Origin: Chitinophaga sp. H8 | GTDB taxonomy: Bacteria > Bacteroidota > Bacteroidia > Chitinophagales > Chitinophagaceae | Direction: 5' to 3' | Assembly (NCBI RefSeq): GCF_040567655.1 | Contig: NZ_JBEXAC010000001.1 | Location: 3,348,001-3,412,000, forward strand | Length of the DNA stretch: 64,000 bases | Part shown: one piece after another, positions 1-8,752 of the stretch | Layout: every line of letters starts with the position of its first letter | Numbering within the stretch: position 1 is the stretch's first letter | Program-made: the position numbers and the translations under genes | Notes under the pieces: model-generated | The model's database searches: none | The model's input: the letters and a program-made list of their open reading frames with translations, nothing else | What the model was told of the DNA's origin: nothing

Positions 1-31
1 TGGCACATCTCAAAAGATGCGTTGATTTCAT
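1..31 (-). CDS. Possible start of the next gene (truncated by window edge)
   Basis: An ATG at 31-29 on the minus strand opens a frame (MKSTHLLRCA...) that runs off the left edge. It follows the FecR gene by about 80 bases. In Bacteroidota the gene after a sigma/FecR pair is very often a SusC-type TonB-dependent transporter, so that is the natural guess. Ten codons are too few to identify it. Confidence 0.3.
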   Translation of the reverse strand, partial: MKSTHLLRCA

Positions 32-111
32 AAATTTGATGATTGACTTTGTAATGTAATTATTAGATTCCCCTACCAGCCCTTATATGTATAAGGCTAT
101 ATTTGCAATGC

Positions 112-1080
112 TTAATATATTTCTACCAAAGTTTTGCCGATCCATCTGTGTTGGCAATCTGTCAACAGGCAAAACACATTTATAATTTCCTCAGGACTTT
201 GCTTATTCGTAAAATTCATGTCAATAGCAATTGTATCCAGTCCTGCTTTTTTATTAACAACATTGACCCCGAACTGGCTCTCCAGTATATTGGCCACTTC
301 AGACAATCCTTTGCCTTTTAAATCCCAGCCACCGTTTCTCCAATTGGTAAGCGCCAGAGCATCCACGTTTTCTTTCTGGTAGGTTTTCTGTTTGTGATTG
401 TAGACAACAGATTCGTTGGGTTGTAATACCCCTATTTGCCCCCCTGAGCTATTTTGCTCCACCCGGACCTTACCTGACACAACTGTTATGCTGGCTTCCG
501 GTATCTGTTCATAACTCTTGATATTAAAACTGGTTCCCAGAACGGTAGTTTGTAAACCTTCCCCTGTCAACACCGTAAAAAGATGTTTGCTATCAGCAGC
601 AACCTGGAAAAAAGCTTCTCCGGTGAGGTGCACCTCCCTGTGGTTATTAAAATCTGATCTATACGCTAATGTTGTTTTTGCGTTCAGCCAAATAATTGAC
701 CCATCAGGCAAAGACACCTTTTTTACTTCTCCGATTCCTGTCTGGTATTTTAAAAAGTCTATTTGCGTTTGATTATTTCTTTCCACCGGGAGCCCTTGCA
801 TCAGATAATACCAGCTACTCCAGATAATGCCAACCAGGCAGGCGGCAACAGCAACAGACTTCATGATTACCAGGTAATCAGGTACAGGCTTTTTATTTAA
901 TTTTATGGAGGTGGAAAATTTATTGAACATGCTTTGCTTTTCCTCAGGCGACAATTCCGTTGCTGCCTGGTCTTTCCCCATCTCCTCAAACCATTTCTCC
1001 AGCAATAGCCGTTCCCGGACAGAACATTTTCCCTTTACAAATTTGTCCAATAGTTGTTTCAGATCTTTTTCTGTTTTCAT
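112..1080 (-). CDS. FecR-family anti-sigma factor
   Basis: This is an inner-membrane anti-sigma regulator that relays a signal from a TonB-dependent transporter to its partner ECF sigma factor. The 322-residue protein has the family layout: a cytoplasmic helical N-terminal domain (about 1-65), one membrane segment (about 71-91, rich in V/A/I/W), a periplasmic FecR domain (about 110-210, with the characteristic stretches LPDGSIIWLNAKTTL and GEAFFQV), and a C-terminal STN-like DUF4974 domain (about 250-322). The sigma gene lies 88 bases upstream in the same orientation, so the two form a pair. The signal is unknown because the transporter is outside the window. Confidence 0.93.
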   Translation of the reverse strand: MKTEKDLKQLLDKFVKGKCSVRERLLLEKWFEEMGKDQAATELSPEEKQSMFNKFSTSIKLNKKPVPDYLVIMKSVAVAACLVGIIWSSWYYLMQGLPVERNNQTQIDFLKYQTGIGEVKKVSLPDGSIIWLNAKTTLAYRSDFNNHREVHLTGEAFFQVAADSKHLFTVLTGEGLQTTVLGTSFNIKSYEQIPEASITVVSGKVRVEQNSSGGQIGVLQPNESVVYNHKQKTYQKENVDALALTNWRNGGWDLKGKGLSEVANILESQFGVNVVNKKAGLDTIAIDMNFTNKQSPEEIINVFCLLTDCQHRWIGKTLVEIY

Positions 1081-1168
1081 AAAATCCTATCTGCCATATT
1101 CAAGCTGGCTGAAGTTGTTTTAATACATGTAACAGAAAGATCAAAAATGGCTAGTCAGCAAAATGCAA

Positions 1169-1846
1169 TTAACTATTTGGTAACATTAAACATTCAGGAT
1201 TAGCTGGCAACAACGTGATTAAGTATCTGGTGAGGTTTAAATAAAAATGAAAAAGTAGCACGCAACAAAGAAAAAACAGCAAGAAAAAACTTTTCTTTAA
1301 GGCCAGGCTAAAACGCTTACGTGCTTCTTTAAGGTGGTTCCGAACGGTATTGGGAGAAATGTTAAGGTCCTGTGAAATCCACTCAATGCTTTTCTTCTTT
1401 ATATATCTAAGTTCATATATGGTACGCATTTTCTGGGGTAACCTGGAATGTTCTTCATTCAGGATGCATTCCATATTGTTTATGGAGGATAACCTGCCAG
1501 CTGCTTCGGGGAGTTGAATGATGTTATCATCCAACAGCGTTTGCCAGATTCTTAGTTGCTTTGACTGTATTTTTTTATTCCTGAAATAGTTAAACACCGT
1601 ATATTGAACCATTCCATACAAATACGAATACACCCGATTCTCAATTTCAACGGTGGTCCGTTTCTCCCATAGTGTAAGAAATATTTCCTGTGTTAAATCT
1701 TCAGCATCTATTCTGTTATTAATCCGTTTGTTTATTTCGCTGACCACCAATTGCACATATTGTTTATATAATAAGGAATAAGCCACCTTATTTCCTTGTT
1801 TCGATAGCTCCCACAATTCTTTATCCCTGGAATTAGTATCTAACAT
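1169..1846 (-). CDS. ECF RNA polymerase sigma factor with a hydrophobic C-terminal tail
   Basis: This is an extracytoplasmic-function sigma factor, partner of the FecR gene downstream. Region 2 is seen at about residues 25-90 (DAEDLTQEIFLTLWEKR) and region 4 at about 135-185, with the helix-turn-helix ISQDLNISPNTVRNHLKEAR. At 225 residues it is longer than the usual 180-195. The extra C-terminus begins with a strongly hydrophobic stretch (about 187-210, many F, L and C) that could be a membrane helix. Some Bacteroidota sigma factors of FecI type carry such tails, but the role is not known to me. The ATG at 1846 is preceded by a TAnnTTTG element at 1890-1897. Confidence 0.92.
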   Translation of the reverse strand: MLDTNSRDKELWELSKQGNKVAYSLLYKQYVQLVVSEINKRINNRIDAEDLTQEIFLTLWEKRTTVEIENRVYSYLYGMVQYTVFNYFRNKKIQSKQLRIWQTLLDDNIIQLPEAAGRLSSINNMECILNEEHSRLPQKMRTIYELRYIKKKSIEWISQDLNISPNTVRNHLKEARKRFSLALKKSFFLLFFLCCVLLFHFYLNLTRYLITLLPANPECLMLPNS

Positions 1847-1889
1847 GTTAATTAGTAGTTCAACTGGAAATTTAATATTCTATCAATCA

Positions 1890-1897
1890 CAAAATTA
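1890..1897 (-). promoter_or_regulatory. Candidate Bacteroidota -7 element for the sigma factor gene
   Basis: Read on the minus strand the bases are TAATTTTG, an exact fit to the Bacteroidota consensus TAnnTTTG, 44 bases before the ATG at 1846. No convincing TTG is seen 19-21 bases further upstream, so the call is tentative. Confidence 0.4.
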
Positions 1898-1991
1898 TTT
1901 CTTGAATATTATTAAGATGTTAACTGTTTCCAGAAGCATGTAAAATCCGGGGGGTATCGCTGGAATATGGGGGATAGCCATTCTTTGTTAA

Positions 1992-2060
1992 AAGCCAACC
2001 CAAATACAGCAAAAGACCGCCATTTTCAGCGTCCTGATGCTATTCTATCCGGGTTGGCTT
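1992..2060. repeat. 10-bp perfect inverted repeat with 49-base spacer
   Basis: AAGCCAACCC at 1992-2001 is the exact reverse complement of GGGTTGGCTT at 2051-2060. It lies in the 245-base gap between the end of the C2-like protein gene and the start of the sigma gene. There is no T-run typical of a simple terminator. It could be a long hairpin 3' of the C2-like gene transcript. Confidence 0.5.
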
Positions 2061-2091
2061 GCTATTTATCAGTTCATTATTGTTATACCAG

Positions 2092-3201
2092 TCAGGACCC
2101 CACATTCTGGGCAATCAGTTTCACATTGATGGTATACTCCACCTTATCTAATCCTGATGAATAATCTTTGGTGCTTTTAAAGGTGACCGTCTGTCCCAGC
2201 TTTAATTGTGACAGACTAATGCTGAAAGTACCCACCACATCATCGTCGCTGGGATAATCTTCATCATATACTGTTACCGCTACATTGGAATTAAACCATA
2301 CGGAACGGCCACACTGCCAGGTATCTCCTTCTTTCATGGAAAAATAATCGTACGTCGGATAAGGATAGGCCGTACCACCATCGGCCGGATCTGGCTGGAA
2401 GATAAAATAGATCTCATTCTCATTGCCTGCGCCATCATTAGACGGGTGCACACATTTCAGGCTTTCAATGATCAGGAAATTGTTTTTCCTGGGCTGGACA
2501 ACCGGTTTTAAATAGGGGTCCACTCCCTGATCCCCCAGAATAAAAGTATAGCATTCAACTTCAGCAATCCCTTCTTCCAGTCCTATTCCTATCATTAAAG
2601 TCGCACCTTTAATGCCTTCTTTAAGTGTATAATAAAGCGCTGCACTAGCTTCCAACTCTATGCCCAGGTCTATTTCGGTACCCGTTAACTTTCCGCCCAG
2701 GTCGGCAGGAGCGTTGGTCCACAACCCAAACTGTACGCCAACCATTGCTCCGGCTTGTACCCCCACTTCCAGTGACACTGTTAAAAATTCGGCCGACTGT
2801 ACCCCTTTGGCATTTCCTACGCCAACGGCTATACCTATTGTAGCGGAGAATCCGATGATCAACTCTGCCTCAAAACCCAGCCCTATTGAAAAGCTACTGG
2901 CCGGCAGATCCAGGGATTTGAGCCAGCTGATCAGCTTTACAAACACCGGTTTGTCTACCAGGCCCGCAACATATGCCCGAACAGCAGGCAGATCCATATT
3001 TTCTACTGCTGCCAGCTCCTTTTTACCTTCAGGCGAGTTACTATAACTGGCCCAGACTTTTTCTGCTTCTTCAAATACTTTCTTTTCTGTTTCCATCAAT
3101 GCGCGTTTCGTAACGGGTTCAGGATGTTCTTCAATAGCATTATCCATGGATTTGTAAGCCGCAACATAATTTGCGAGCTGTATTTTCAGTTTTTCGTTCA
3201 T
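2092..3201 (-). CDS. Unknown protein: helical N-terminus, Gly-rich strand repeats, C2-like C-terminal domain
   Basis: I do not recognise the 369-residue protein as a named family. No signal peptide is visible. Residues 1-95 look helical and charged. About 100-225 is an unusual run of alternating hydrophobic, glycine-rich strands (for example IGFSATIGIAVGVGNAKGV), as in amphipathic beta-hairpins of pore-forming or barrel proteins. Residues about 240-369 form a beta domain with an acidic loop (YDEDYPSDDD) like the calcium loops of C2 domains. The same domain, including the shared stretch M-K-x-G-D-T-W, makes up the whole of the 120-residue protein encoded 17 bases upstream. The two genes form one transcription unit, separated from the mannan locus by a terminator at 3794-3830. 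An export substrate or membrane-active effector is possible but unproven. Confidence 0.75.
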   Translation of the reverse strand: MNEKLKIQLANYVAAYKSMDNAIEEHPEPVTKRALMETEKKVFEEAEKVWASYSNSPEGKKELAAVENMDLPAVRAYVAGLVDKPVFVKLISWLKSLDLPASSFSIGLGFEAELIIGFSATIGIAVGVGNAKGVQSAEFLTVSLEVGVQAGAMVGVQFGLWTNAPADLGGKLTGTEIDLGIELEASAALYYTLKEGIKGATLMIGIGLEEGIAEVECYTFILGDQGVDPYLKPVVQPRKNNFLIIESLKCVHPSNDGAGNENEIYFIFQPDPADGGTAYPYPTYDYFSMKEGDTWQCGRSVWFNSNVAVTVYDEDYPSDDDVVGTFSISLSQLKLGQTVTFKSTKDYSSGLDKVEYTINVKLIAQNVGS

Positions 3202-3218
3202 CGTGGTTTTTTTGAGGG

Positions 3219-3581
3219 TTAATCTATATAGGTGTAATTGATGGTATAATCCGCACCGTTCAGGTTGGTGAGGCGTTTGGAGCCGGAACCGCTGCCTGGT
3301 ACAAAATCATTGCTTTGCAGGTAGGTGGCAAAGTTGGGATCATAATTCACATCATGGTCCCAGAGCGTGACCAGCACCTCATACTGAAAATTGAGGATCA
3401 GGTCCAGGTTCCAGGTATCCCCGTCCTTCATATTCTGGCTCTTATTGACACCAGCGGGAACACGGATAGGCAATCCACCATCTGCCTGGCATACTAAATA
3501 CACTTCATCACCAGCTGTTACATCAGACTCTGAGGTGGACTTACAATAAATTGATGTGATTTTGATAGAGGGTTTACTCAT
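3219..3581 (-). CDS. Small C2-like single-domain protein
   Basis: This 120-residue protein has no signal peptide and is nearly all beta strand. It resembles the C-terminal domain of the next gene: I-x-I-x-S-x-x-C near the start, DEVYLVCQADGG against NEIYFIFQPDPADGG, MKDGDTW against MKEGDTW, and an acidic loop WDHDVNYDP against YDEDYPSDD. The pattern fits a C2-type, possibly calcium-binding, sandwich. It is the first gene of a two-gene unit, 17 bases before the longer protein. Its function is unknown; partner, chaperone or co-effector of the longer protein are all possible. Confidence 0.75.
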   Translation of the reverse strand: MSKPSIKITSIYCKSTSESDVTAGDEVYLVCQADGGLPIRVPAGVNKSQNMKDGDTWNLDLILNFQYEVLVTLWDHDVNYDPNFATYLQSNDFVPGSGSGSKRLTNLNGADYTINYTYID

Positions 3582-3793
3582 GGTTAAAATTTATTAGTTA
3601 ACAAAAAGATTTAGCGAGATGCATTCAGCCATCTTAGCGCTGAAAAATAGGATTTCACATGATCCCAGAGCTGGGAAACGAGGAAACTGTTAGCCTAAAA
3701 TAATCATTTTTTTTTACGGAGGAGATTTTTTTTAACACACTTTGACCACATTATACGATAATTAATTTCGTATATTATTAATAATACAAATAC
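3582..3793. other. Leader region of the C2-like gene pair, with a palindrome
   Basis: There is no gene here. The sequence is AT-rich with two long T-runs on the plus strand (about 3709-3716 and 3726-3733). A palindrome with arms TATACGA (3752-3758) and TCGTATA (3768-3774) lies about 170 bases before the first ATG of the pair and could be an operator. No clear TAnnTTTG promoter is seen. Confidence 0.45.
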
Positions 3794-3830
3794 AAAAGGG
3801 TGCCTCCATTATATTTGAAGACACCCATTT
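3794..3830 (-). terminator. Intrinsic terminator at the end of the mannan locus
   Basis: On the minus strand GGGTGTCTTC pairs with GGAGGCACCC around an AT-rich loop and is followed by CTTTTGTATTTG. It lies about 85 bases after the stop of the MFS gene and before the C2-like pair, so it separates the two transcription units. The other strand also has a T-rich flank. Confidence 0.7.
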
Positions 3831-3912
3831 TGTTGTTTATACCGTCCTTCGTTTCACTATTAACCAATCATACACTTCAGCTATCAGACAAGTTCAAATC
3901 CATTATCGCTTC

Positions 3913-5088
3913 TTACCGTGCTTTCATTGCCAGCCCCCAATGATAGACACAACAAACCAGCAATACGGCAACCGCGCCCCATTGCGCACCAGCTGCATCG
4001 GATGCCAGCCCCATCAGCACTGGAAAAACAGCCCCGCCGGAAACGCCCATGATCAAAAGACCTGATACCTCGTTGGATCTCTCTGGCTTCCGCTGCAGCG
4101 CAAATGAGAATAATATGGAAAAGATATTTGCACAGGCAAACCCTGCCAGCGCCACACCGGCATAAATAATGCCAGTACCGGAAGCAAACAGGAGCACCAC
4201 CATAGCCACCACAGAGGCAATAGCAGACACCAGATAAAAGCGGCTGGCAGACCATTTTGCAAGCAGAATAGCGCCAAAGAAAGTACCGGCTGTTTTAAAA
4301 ACGAAATATACACTGGCTACATACCCGGCCTGTTCGAGTGCCATACCGGTTCTTTCCATCAATATCTTCGGACCGGAAACGTTGATACCAACGTCGATGC
4401 CTACCAATGTAAGAATGCCAAGGAAATACAGGAAAATCTTCGGGTCGCCCAGCAACGCGAAACATTCCGAAATCGTAGAGGTATTTTCCTTGCGATCATC
4501 CTCATGTAGTGAAGTAGCACTCAGCCAGATAAAAGACAACAGTGTAATGCCTGCGAATACCGGGAAAAGCCATTGCCAGTTATGGAAACGGGTACCGGCA
4601 TACACAGCGATGATGGGCCCCAGGAAAGACGATATCGCTTTGATAAACTGTCCGGTGGTAAGGCTACTGGTCAGTTTATCTTTACTCACTACATTGATCA
4701 GCAGTGGGTTGAGCGCCACCTGCAGCAGGGTGTTGCCAATCCCTATCATGGCAAATGCTGTGAGCACAACCGGCAAGGTATAAGACATCATAGGCACCAG
4801 CAGACCTATTCCTGTAATCAACATACTCAATTGTACAGTGCGTTTTCTGCCGATCCTGTTCATCAGCATACCGGTAGGTACTGAGAAGATCAGGAACCAA
4901 AGAAAAACCACCATGGGCAACAGGTTTGACAAGGTATCGGACAGGGCGAAGTCTTTTTTTACGTAGTTAGTGGCAATACCCACCACGTCTACAAAGCCCA
5001 TAATGAAGAAGCCGAACAATATCGGCGCCAGCTGTAGTACACCTGTTTTGGCCGGTGGTGGTTGTGGATTGCTGGTAGCTTGTTTCAT
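3913..5088 (-). CDS. MFS sugar transporter, FucP/GluP-like
   Basis: This inner-membrane proton-coupled sugar porter is the last gene of the mannan locus and probably takes up mannose or short manno-oligosaccharides from the periplasm. The 391-residue protein has about 12 hydrophobic segments, the MFS loop signature between helices 2 and 3 (PTGMLMNRIGRKRTV, about 72-86), and a helix-4/5 region (GNTLLQVALNPLLINVV) like that of the fucose/glucose-galactose porter group (FHS family). It starts 19 bases after the GH76 gene in the same orientation. Substrate specificity is inferred from context only. Confidence 0.88.
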   Translation of the reverse strand: MKQATSNPQPPPAKTGVLQLAPILFGFFIMGFVDVVGIATNYVKKDFALSDTLSNLLPMVVFLWFLIFSVPTGMLMNRIGRKRTVQLSMLITGIGLLVPMMSYTLPVVLTAFAMIGIGNTLLQVALNPLLINVVSKDKLTSSLTTGQFIKAISSFLGPIIAVYAGTRFHNWQWLFPVFAGITLLSFIWLSATSLHEDDRKENTSTISECFALLGDPKIFLYFLGILTLVGIDVGINVSGPKILMERTGMALEQAGYVASVYFVFKTAGTFFGAILLAKWSASRFYLVSAIASVVAMVVLLFASGTGIIYAGVALAGFACANIFSILFSFALQRKPERSNEVSGLLIMGVSGGAVFPVLMGLASDAAGAQWGAVAVLLVCCVYHWGLAMKAR

Positions 5089-5107
5089 AAGTTACTTGAT
5101 GTTGTAT

Positions 5108-6277
5108 TTATTTTATGTTCAGCCTGGCCATGCGGGCATACAGCTCTGCAATACAGGATTCATCGAGCAGCCATTTAGGCTTTCCTGCCTCGTCGCGTCC
5201 TTCGCTCCAGTTATGGTTGAGCAGGCCATAACGGTCACGGTTATCCCAGGCATGGTCTACCCTTGCAATAATAGCTTTCAAATATATTGGATCTTTGTCA
5301 ATCGCGTAAAGCGCACTGTATCCACGGAACAGTACCGTTGCAAACCAGGGCAGGTCGCAGAACTCGCTGCGCATTCCTTCCTGCGGTTTGCCGAAATAAT
5401 GATAGGCAGATACTGCGGTTTTCCTGGCATCACGGAGGTAATTTTGCTGCCGCGTGAACTCGTAGAGCATTACTGCTGCTTCCAGCATTGAGCCCGAATT
5501 GTAGGTGTAATAGACCGGGTTCACTATAACATTGGCGGTCTTAATATCATTCGCATACAAACCGGCGGAATCCCGCAGGTGTTTGTTCATCCACTCATAA
5601 TACCGGATACCCTGCTGCAGATAATAAGGCTCTTTGGTAGCCTTGTATAATTTAAGGGCAGCTAATGTAGCCATACCATTGCTGCAGGCAGGCTTCTGAT
5701 CGCCATGGCCTTCCAGCCAGGTAACACCGCCACCAAGTACATCCGACCAGCCGCTCATGATGAAAGCAAACACTTCTTTCGCCGTTGACAAATAAACGGG
5801 GTTGCCGGTGTTTTCATATGCTTCCGCATAGTCGATCGCCACCAGGCCGTTGTCATCGTAATAACGGTCTACCTTCTCAAATTTTGCCGGGTAGGCCTGG
5901 TACCCCGCCGGGGTCCGGGTAGTGTCGCGGTATTGATACATGGCAGCCATAACGGTATCAACGTACGACCGGTAGGCAGCTTTTTGGCTGGGCAGCCGCA
6001 TCATATTAATGGCAGATGACACCACACCACTGAGTGGCCACAGGTAACTCACCTCTTTTGACTGTACATTCCCATCCTGCATATAAGTAAGAGAATCCTG
6101 GTGTTGCTGCGGGTAATACTCAGAAAAAAGTCCATGTTGCGGTACCCGGTACAGGGTCCATACCCGGTGAAACATTTCCGTTGCTCTTCGCTCGTATTCC
6201 CTGGCTGACTGTACCTGCTGTGCCACAGCGGGTATAACCATAGCAGTTAGCGCAATACTGAATAATATCCTTTTCAT
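5108..6277 (-). CDS. GH76 endo-alpha-1,6-mannanase (secreted)
   Basis: GH76 enzymes cut the alpha-1,6-mannose backbone of fungal mannan. The 389-residue protein has a Sec signal (cleavage probably after AVA-Q at 19-20), the alpha/alpha-barrel repeat pattern of GH76, and the paired catalytic Asp residues in YYDDN (Asp141-Asp142). Other GH76-like stretches are YLWPLSG, RTPAGYQAYP, YTYNSGSMLEA and LPWFATVLFRGY. It has no lipobox, so it is probably periplasmic, in contrast to the lipoprotein GH76 encoded 60 bases upstream. A surface enzyme making oligosaccharides and a periplasmic one finishing them is the usual division of labour in such loci. Confidence 0.92.
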   Translation of the reverse strand: MKRILFSIALTAMVIPAVAQQVQSAREYERRATEMFHRVWTLYRVPQHGLFSEYYPQQHQDSLTYMQDGNVQSKEVSYLWPLSGVVSSAINMMRLPSQKAAYRSYVDTVMAAMYQYRDTTRTPAGYQAYPAKFEKVDRYYDDNGLVAIDYAEAYENTGNPVYLSTAKEVFAFIMSGWSDVLGGGVTWLEGHGDQKPACSNGMATLAALKLYKATKEPYYLQQGIRYYEWMNKHLRDSAGLYANDIKTANVIVNPVYYTYNSGSMLEAAVMLYEFTRQQNYLRDARKTAVSAYHYFGKPQEGMRSEFCDLPWFATVLFRGYSALYAIDKDPIYLKAIIARVDHAWDNRDRYGLLNHNWSEGRDEAGKPKWLLDESCIAELYARMARLNIK

Positions 6278-6337
6278 TTATCCGGTTTAAATGCATCCAT
6301 CCCGGCCATGTATGTTTACCAGGACTGGAGCAGTTAT

Positions 6338-7537
6338 CTATTTTTCGTTTTTCCAGATCGAGATCCTGGCGTAGATCTCTACCATCCCTATATGCGTGAG
6401 CAGGGAGTAATACCTCCCGATGTCGGAGCCGGACCAGTCTTCATAAAACTGGAATGTATCCGGCATACGAGCATGCTGCCATGCATAATCTACGTTGGCT
6501 ACAAGGGTATTGATGTAGGTGGCGTTCTTGTCCAGCTCATACAGCTCCAGGTAGCCACGCAGCAGCATAGCAGTGAACCAGGGGTCGTGTGGAACGAAGA
6601 ACCGGCCCTGACTGCCCACTTCACGGGTGAAGTAATTATAGGATGCCTGTGCCCAATCCTTGGCTTCCTCGAGGTAACTTTCTTCGCCGGTGATCTTGTA
6701 AAGCAGGGCAGCGTTCTGTATCATGGCGCCGGAGTTATATGTCCATTTAGCATAGTTGATGCTACCATCTTTGATCCAGACGGAGTTCCAGAAAGTATGA
6801 TCCTCCGGATCCAGCATATATTTTTTGACCCAGTTATACCAGCGTTTAGCGGAAGCAAGGTATGTTTCGTTCTTTTCATGCTGGTACAACTGCAGTGCCA
6901 GTGTGGCGGAAATAGCGGTCACATTGGTAGCTTTGATATAATTCGGATCGTCTGGATTATTCATCACCCCTTCGTTCCAGTACAAGCCACCACCCGCTTC
7001 GGGGCTTTCGCCGGATGCGCAGAACACGTAACAAATCTTTGCCTTGCCGAGCAGTTCCGCATTGCCAGTAACCTGGTAGGCTTCCAGCATATCTATACCG
7101 GTAATAGCGTTATCATCGTAGAAACGGTCAGCACGGCCTTCACTTACAGGCACTGATTGGTAGCCTGCAGGCGTTCTGGACGCATCCAGGTAGCCTTCCA
7201 TACCTGCCAGGGTACTGGTGTAATACCCTTGCGCTACCTCATCTGTATACCCTATCTGTTTGAGCAACGTAGCAGCAGTGAACATTGCAGAATATGGCCA
7301 GAGGTAGGCATACCTCGGGTCTCCCGGTTGAGCGGGATAGCTTTCCTTTACGTAGTTGCTACCACTGATGCTATAGTACTTGTAAATATTATCGATGGCC
7401 TGGCGGGCTTTGAGTTTGTAGGTGAGCGTTACGGAGGTAGTATCCCCCTTGCCCTTTACCGGTACATCTTCCCGCACTTTATAACACCCCGTAAGAGCAA
7501 GTGCCGCAGCCGTTATAATCAGAATGATCGACCTCAT
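6338..7537 (-). CDS. GH76 endo-alpha-1,6-mannanase (lipoprotein)
   Basis: This is the second GH76 of the mannan locus, 399 residues. The N-terminus is a lipoprotein signal (LALTGC, lipid-bearing Cys18), so the enzyme is membrane-anchored and, by analogy with other loci, probably faces the cell surface and makes the first cuts. The catalytic Asp pair is in FYDDN (Asp141-Asp142). Shared GH76 stretches are YLWPYSA, RTPAGYQSVP, WTYNSGAMIQNA and DPWFTAMLLRGY. It clearly resembles the downstream GH76 but is far from identical, which suggests different roles rather than a recent duplication. It lies 25 bases after the SusE-like gene. Confidence 0.93.
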   Translation of the reverse strand: MRSIILIITAAALALTGCYKVREDVPVKGKGDTTSVTLTYKLKARQAIDNIYKYYSISGSNYVKESYPAQPGDPRYAYLWPYSAMFTAATLLKQIGYTDEVAQGYYTSTLAGMEGYLDASRTPAGYQSVPVSEGRADRFYDDNAITGIDMLEAYQVTGNAELLGKAKICYVFCASGESPEAGGGLYWNEGVMNNPDDPNYIKATNVTAISATLALQLYQHEKNETYLASAKRWYNWVKKYMLDPEDHTFWNSVWIKDGSINYAKWTYNSGAMIQNAALLYKITGEESYLEEAKDWAQASYNYFTREVGSQGRFFVPHDPWFTAMLLRGYLELYELDKNATYINTLVANVDYAWQHARMPDTFQFYEDWSGSDIGRYYSLLTHIGMVEIYARISIWKNEK

Positions 7538-7562
7538 GTAAATGATTTTAATGGTTCAGCAA

Positions 7563-8708
7563 TTAGTGCACGGTGAGTTTGTACGAATAGTCTTCCGCTG
7601 CATTCAGTTGCAGGATAAAGTTTCCTGATTTACCATCTGATCCGGTAGCGTATTTGTAGGTATAGTCCCATTGAGAATTATCTACAGGCACTACCTGATA
7701 ATACGCGGCAGGAGTATTGGCATCCGGTGGCGTGGAATTAACCTGGTTCACACTGCCATATTTTATGGTACTGGTGGTACCGCCTGCATCTACGATGGTG
7801 AACTCGAATTTGAAACGATCGTCTTTCCAGCTACCGAAATCGAAATAAGTGATAGGCACATTCTGTGCTGACCAGGTGCCATTGCCGGTATATGATAGCT
7901 TGCCGATCACCTTGTTGTATGCGGAGGCAAAAACACCTGCGTCGGTGATTTCGATCATTTCAGCAGCTGCATTTGCAAAGTCGAGCCGGATGCGGTAGAT
8001 CTTTTCGCCAGCCTGCCGGCCCTCTCCTCCTTCCTGCAGGCGGGTACCTTGTATGGAGTACGTTACCGGCGTGCCGCTGTTGCGGTCTACGAAGCTGTAG
8101 GCGCCGTCTTTCAGGCGGGTAAAGATCTCAAACACACCGTCTGCACCCAGTTTCATGGCTACTGCATCAGCCAGGTCAGTTCCACCTTCGGTGGCCTCTC
8201 CGGTGATGAACACGTTGGCCGGTATTTCGGTGAAACCCGCCGGTCTTTCGATCACGATAACTCTGGAGGAGTCTGCGCGTTTTTCATTGAGTCCTTTACT
8301 GGCTATAACTGTCCATTGCAGGGAACCTGATGTGGAGGGCTGAATGTTTGCCTTACTGGCAATGCTGTTCAGCACTTTATGAGAGAGTGCGAGGGAGTTC
8401 TGCACACCGTTGCCATTGGAAGCAACGGTGTAGATGGGGCGCCTGAAATCGCCACCTACTGTATCGAATGCTACTTCATACATAACCAGGCTACCGTCTT
8501 CTGCACGGGCTGCACTCCATTCAAAATTCACTACAGCGCTGGTAGCAGGCTGCAGCTTGTAGTATTTACCCATTTCCGGGTAATACAATTCCTTAACAGT
8601 GGAAATGTTGCTGTTGATGGTTTTATCTTTTTCGCAGGAAGCGAACGTCACTACGGCCACCATTGCGGCGATGATGCTATATATCCTGAAGTTGAATGTG
8701 CGTATCAT
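7563..8708 (-). CDS. SusE/SusF-type outer-membrane glycan-binding lipoprotein
   Basis: This lipoprotein of the SusE/SusF type binds glycan at the cell surface next to SusCD. I chose the ATG at 8708 (MIRTFNFRIYSII...), which gives a proper lipoprotein signal ending VTFASC; the longer frame to 8756 overlaps the SusD stop and adds 16 residues before the signal. After the lipid-bearing Cys comes a SusE-like N-terminal Ig domain (about 30-150, with VVNFEWSAARAEDGSLVMYEVAFD), then one or two beta domains like those that bind starch in SusE/F (about 165-380). It lies between SusD and the GH76 genes. Mannan binding is inferred from context. Confidence 0.85.
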   Translation of the reverse strand: MIRTFNFRIYSIIAAMVAVVTFASCEKDKTINSNISTVKELYYPEMGKYYKLQPATSAVVNFEWSAARAEDGSLVMYEVAFDTVGGDFRRPIYTVASNGNGVQNSLALSHKVLNSIASKANIQPSTSGSLQWTVIASKGLNEKRADSSRVIVIERPAGFTEIPANVFITGEATEGGTDLADAVAMKLGADGVFEIFTRLKDGAYSFVDRNSGTPVTYSIQGTRLQEGGEGRQAGEKIYRIRLDFANAAAEMIEITDAGVFASAYNKVIGKLSYTGNGTWSAQNVPITYFDFGSWKDDRFKFEFTIVDAGGTTSTIKYGSVNQVNSTPPDANTPAAYYQVVPVDNSQWDYTYKYATGSDGKSGNFILQLNAAEDYSYKLTVH

Positions 8709-8752
8709 ATAATTTCTTTTGATGAGTATTGATATTGGTTGCGCTGGTATGA

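Noticed and set aside
7157..7576. Long plus-strand frames inside the mannan locus (also 9530-10327, 10736-11530, 6308-7156)
   Set aside because: They are antisense shadows of well-conserved SusC/SusD/GH76 genes, with no family features of their own.
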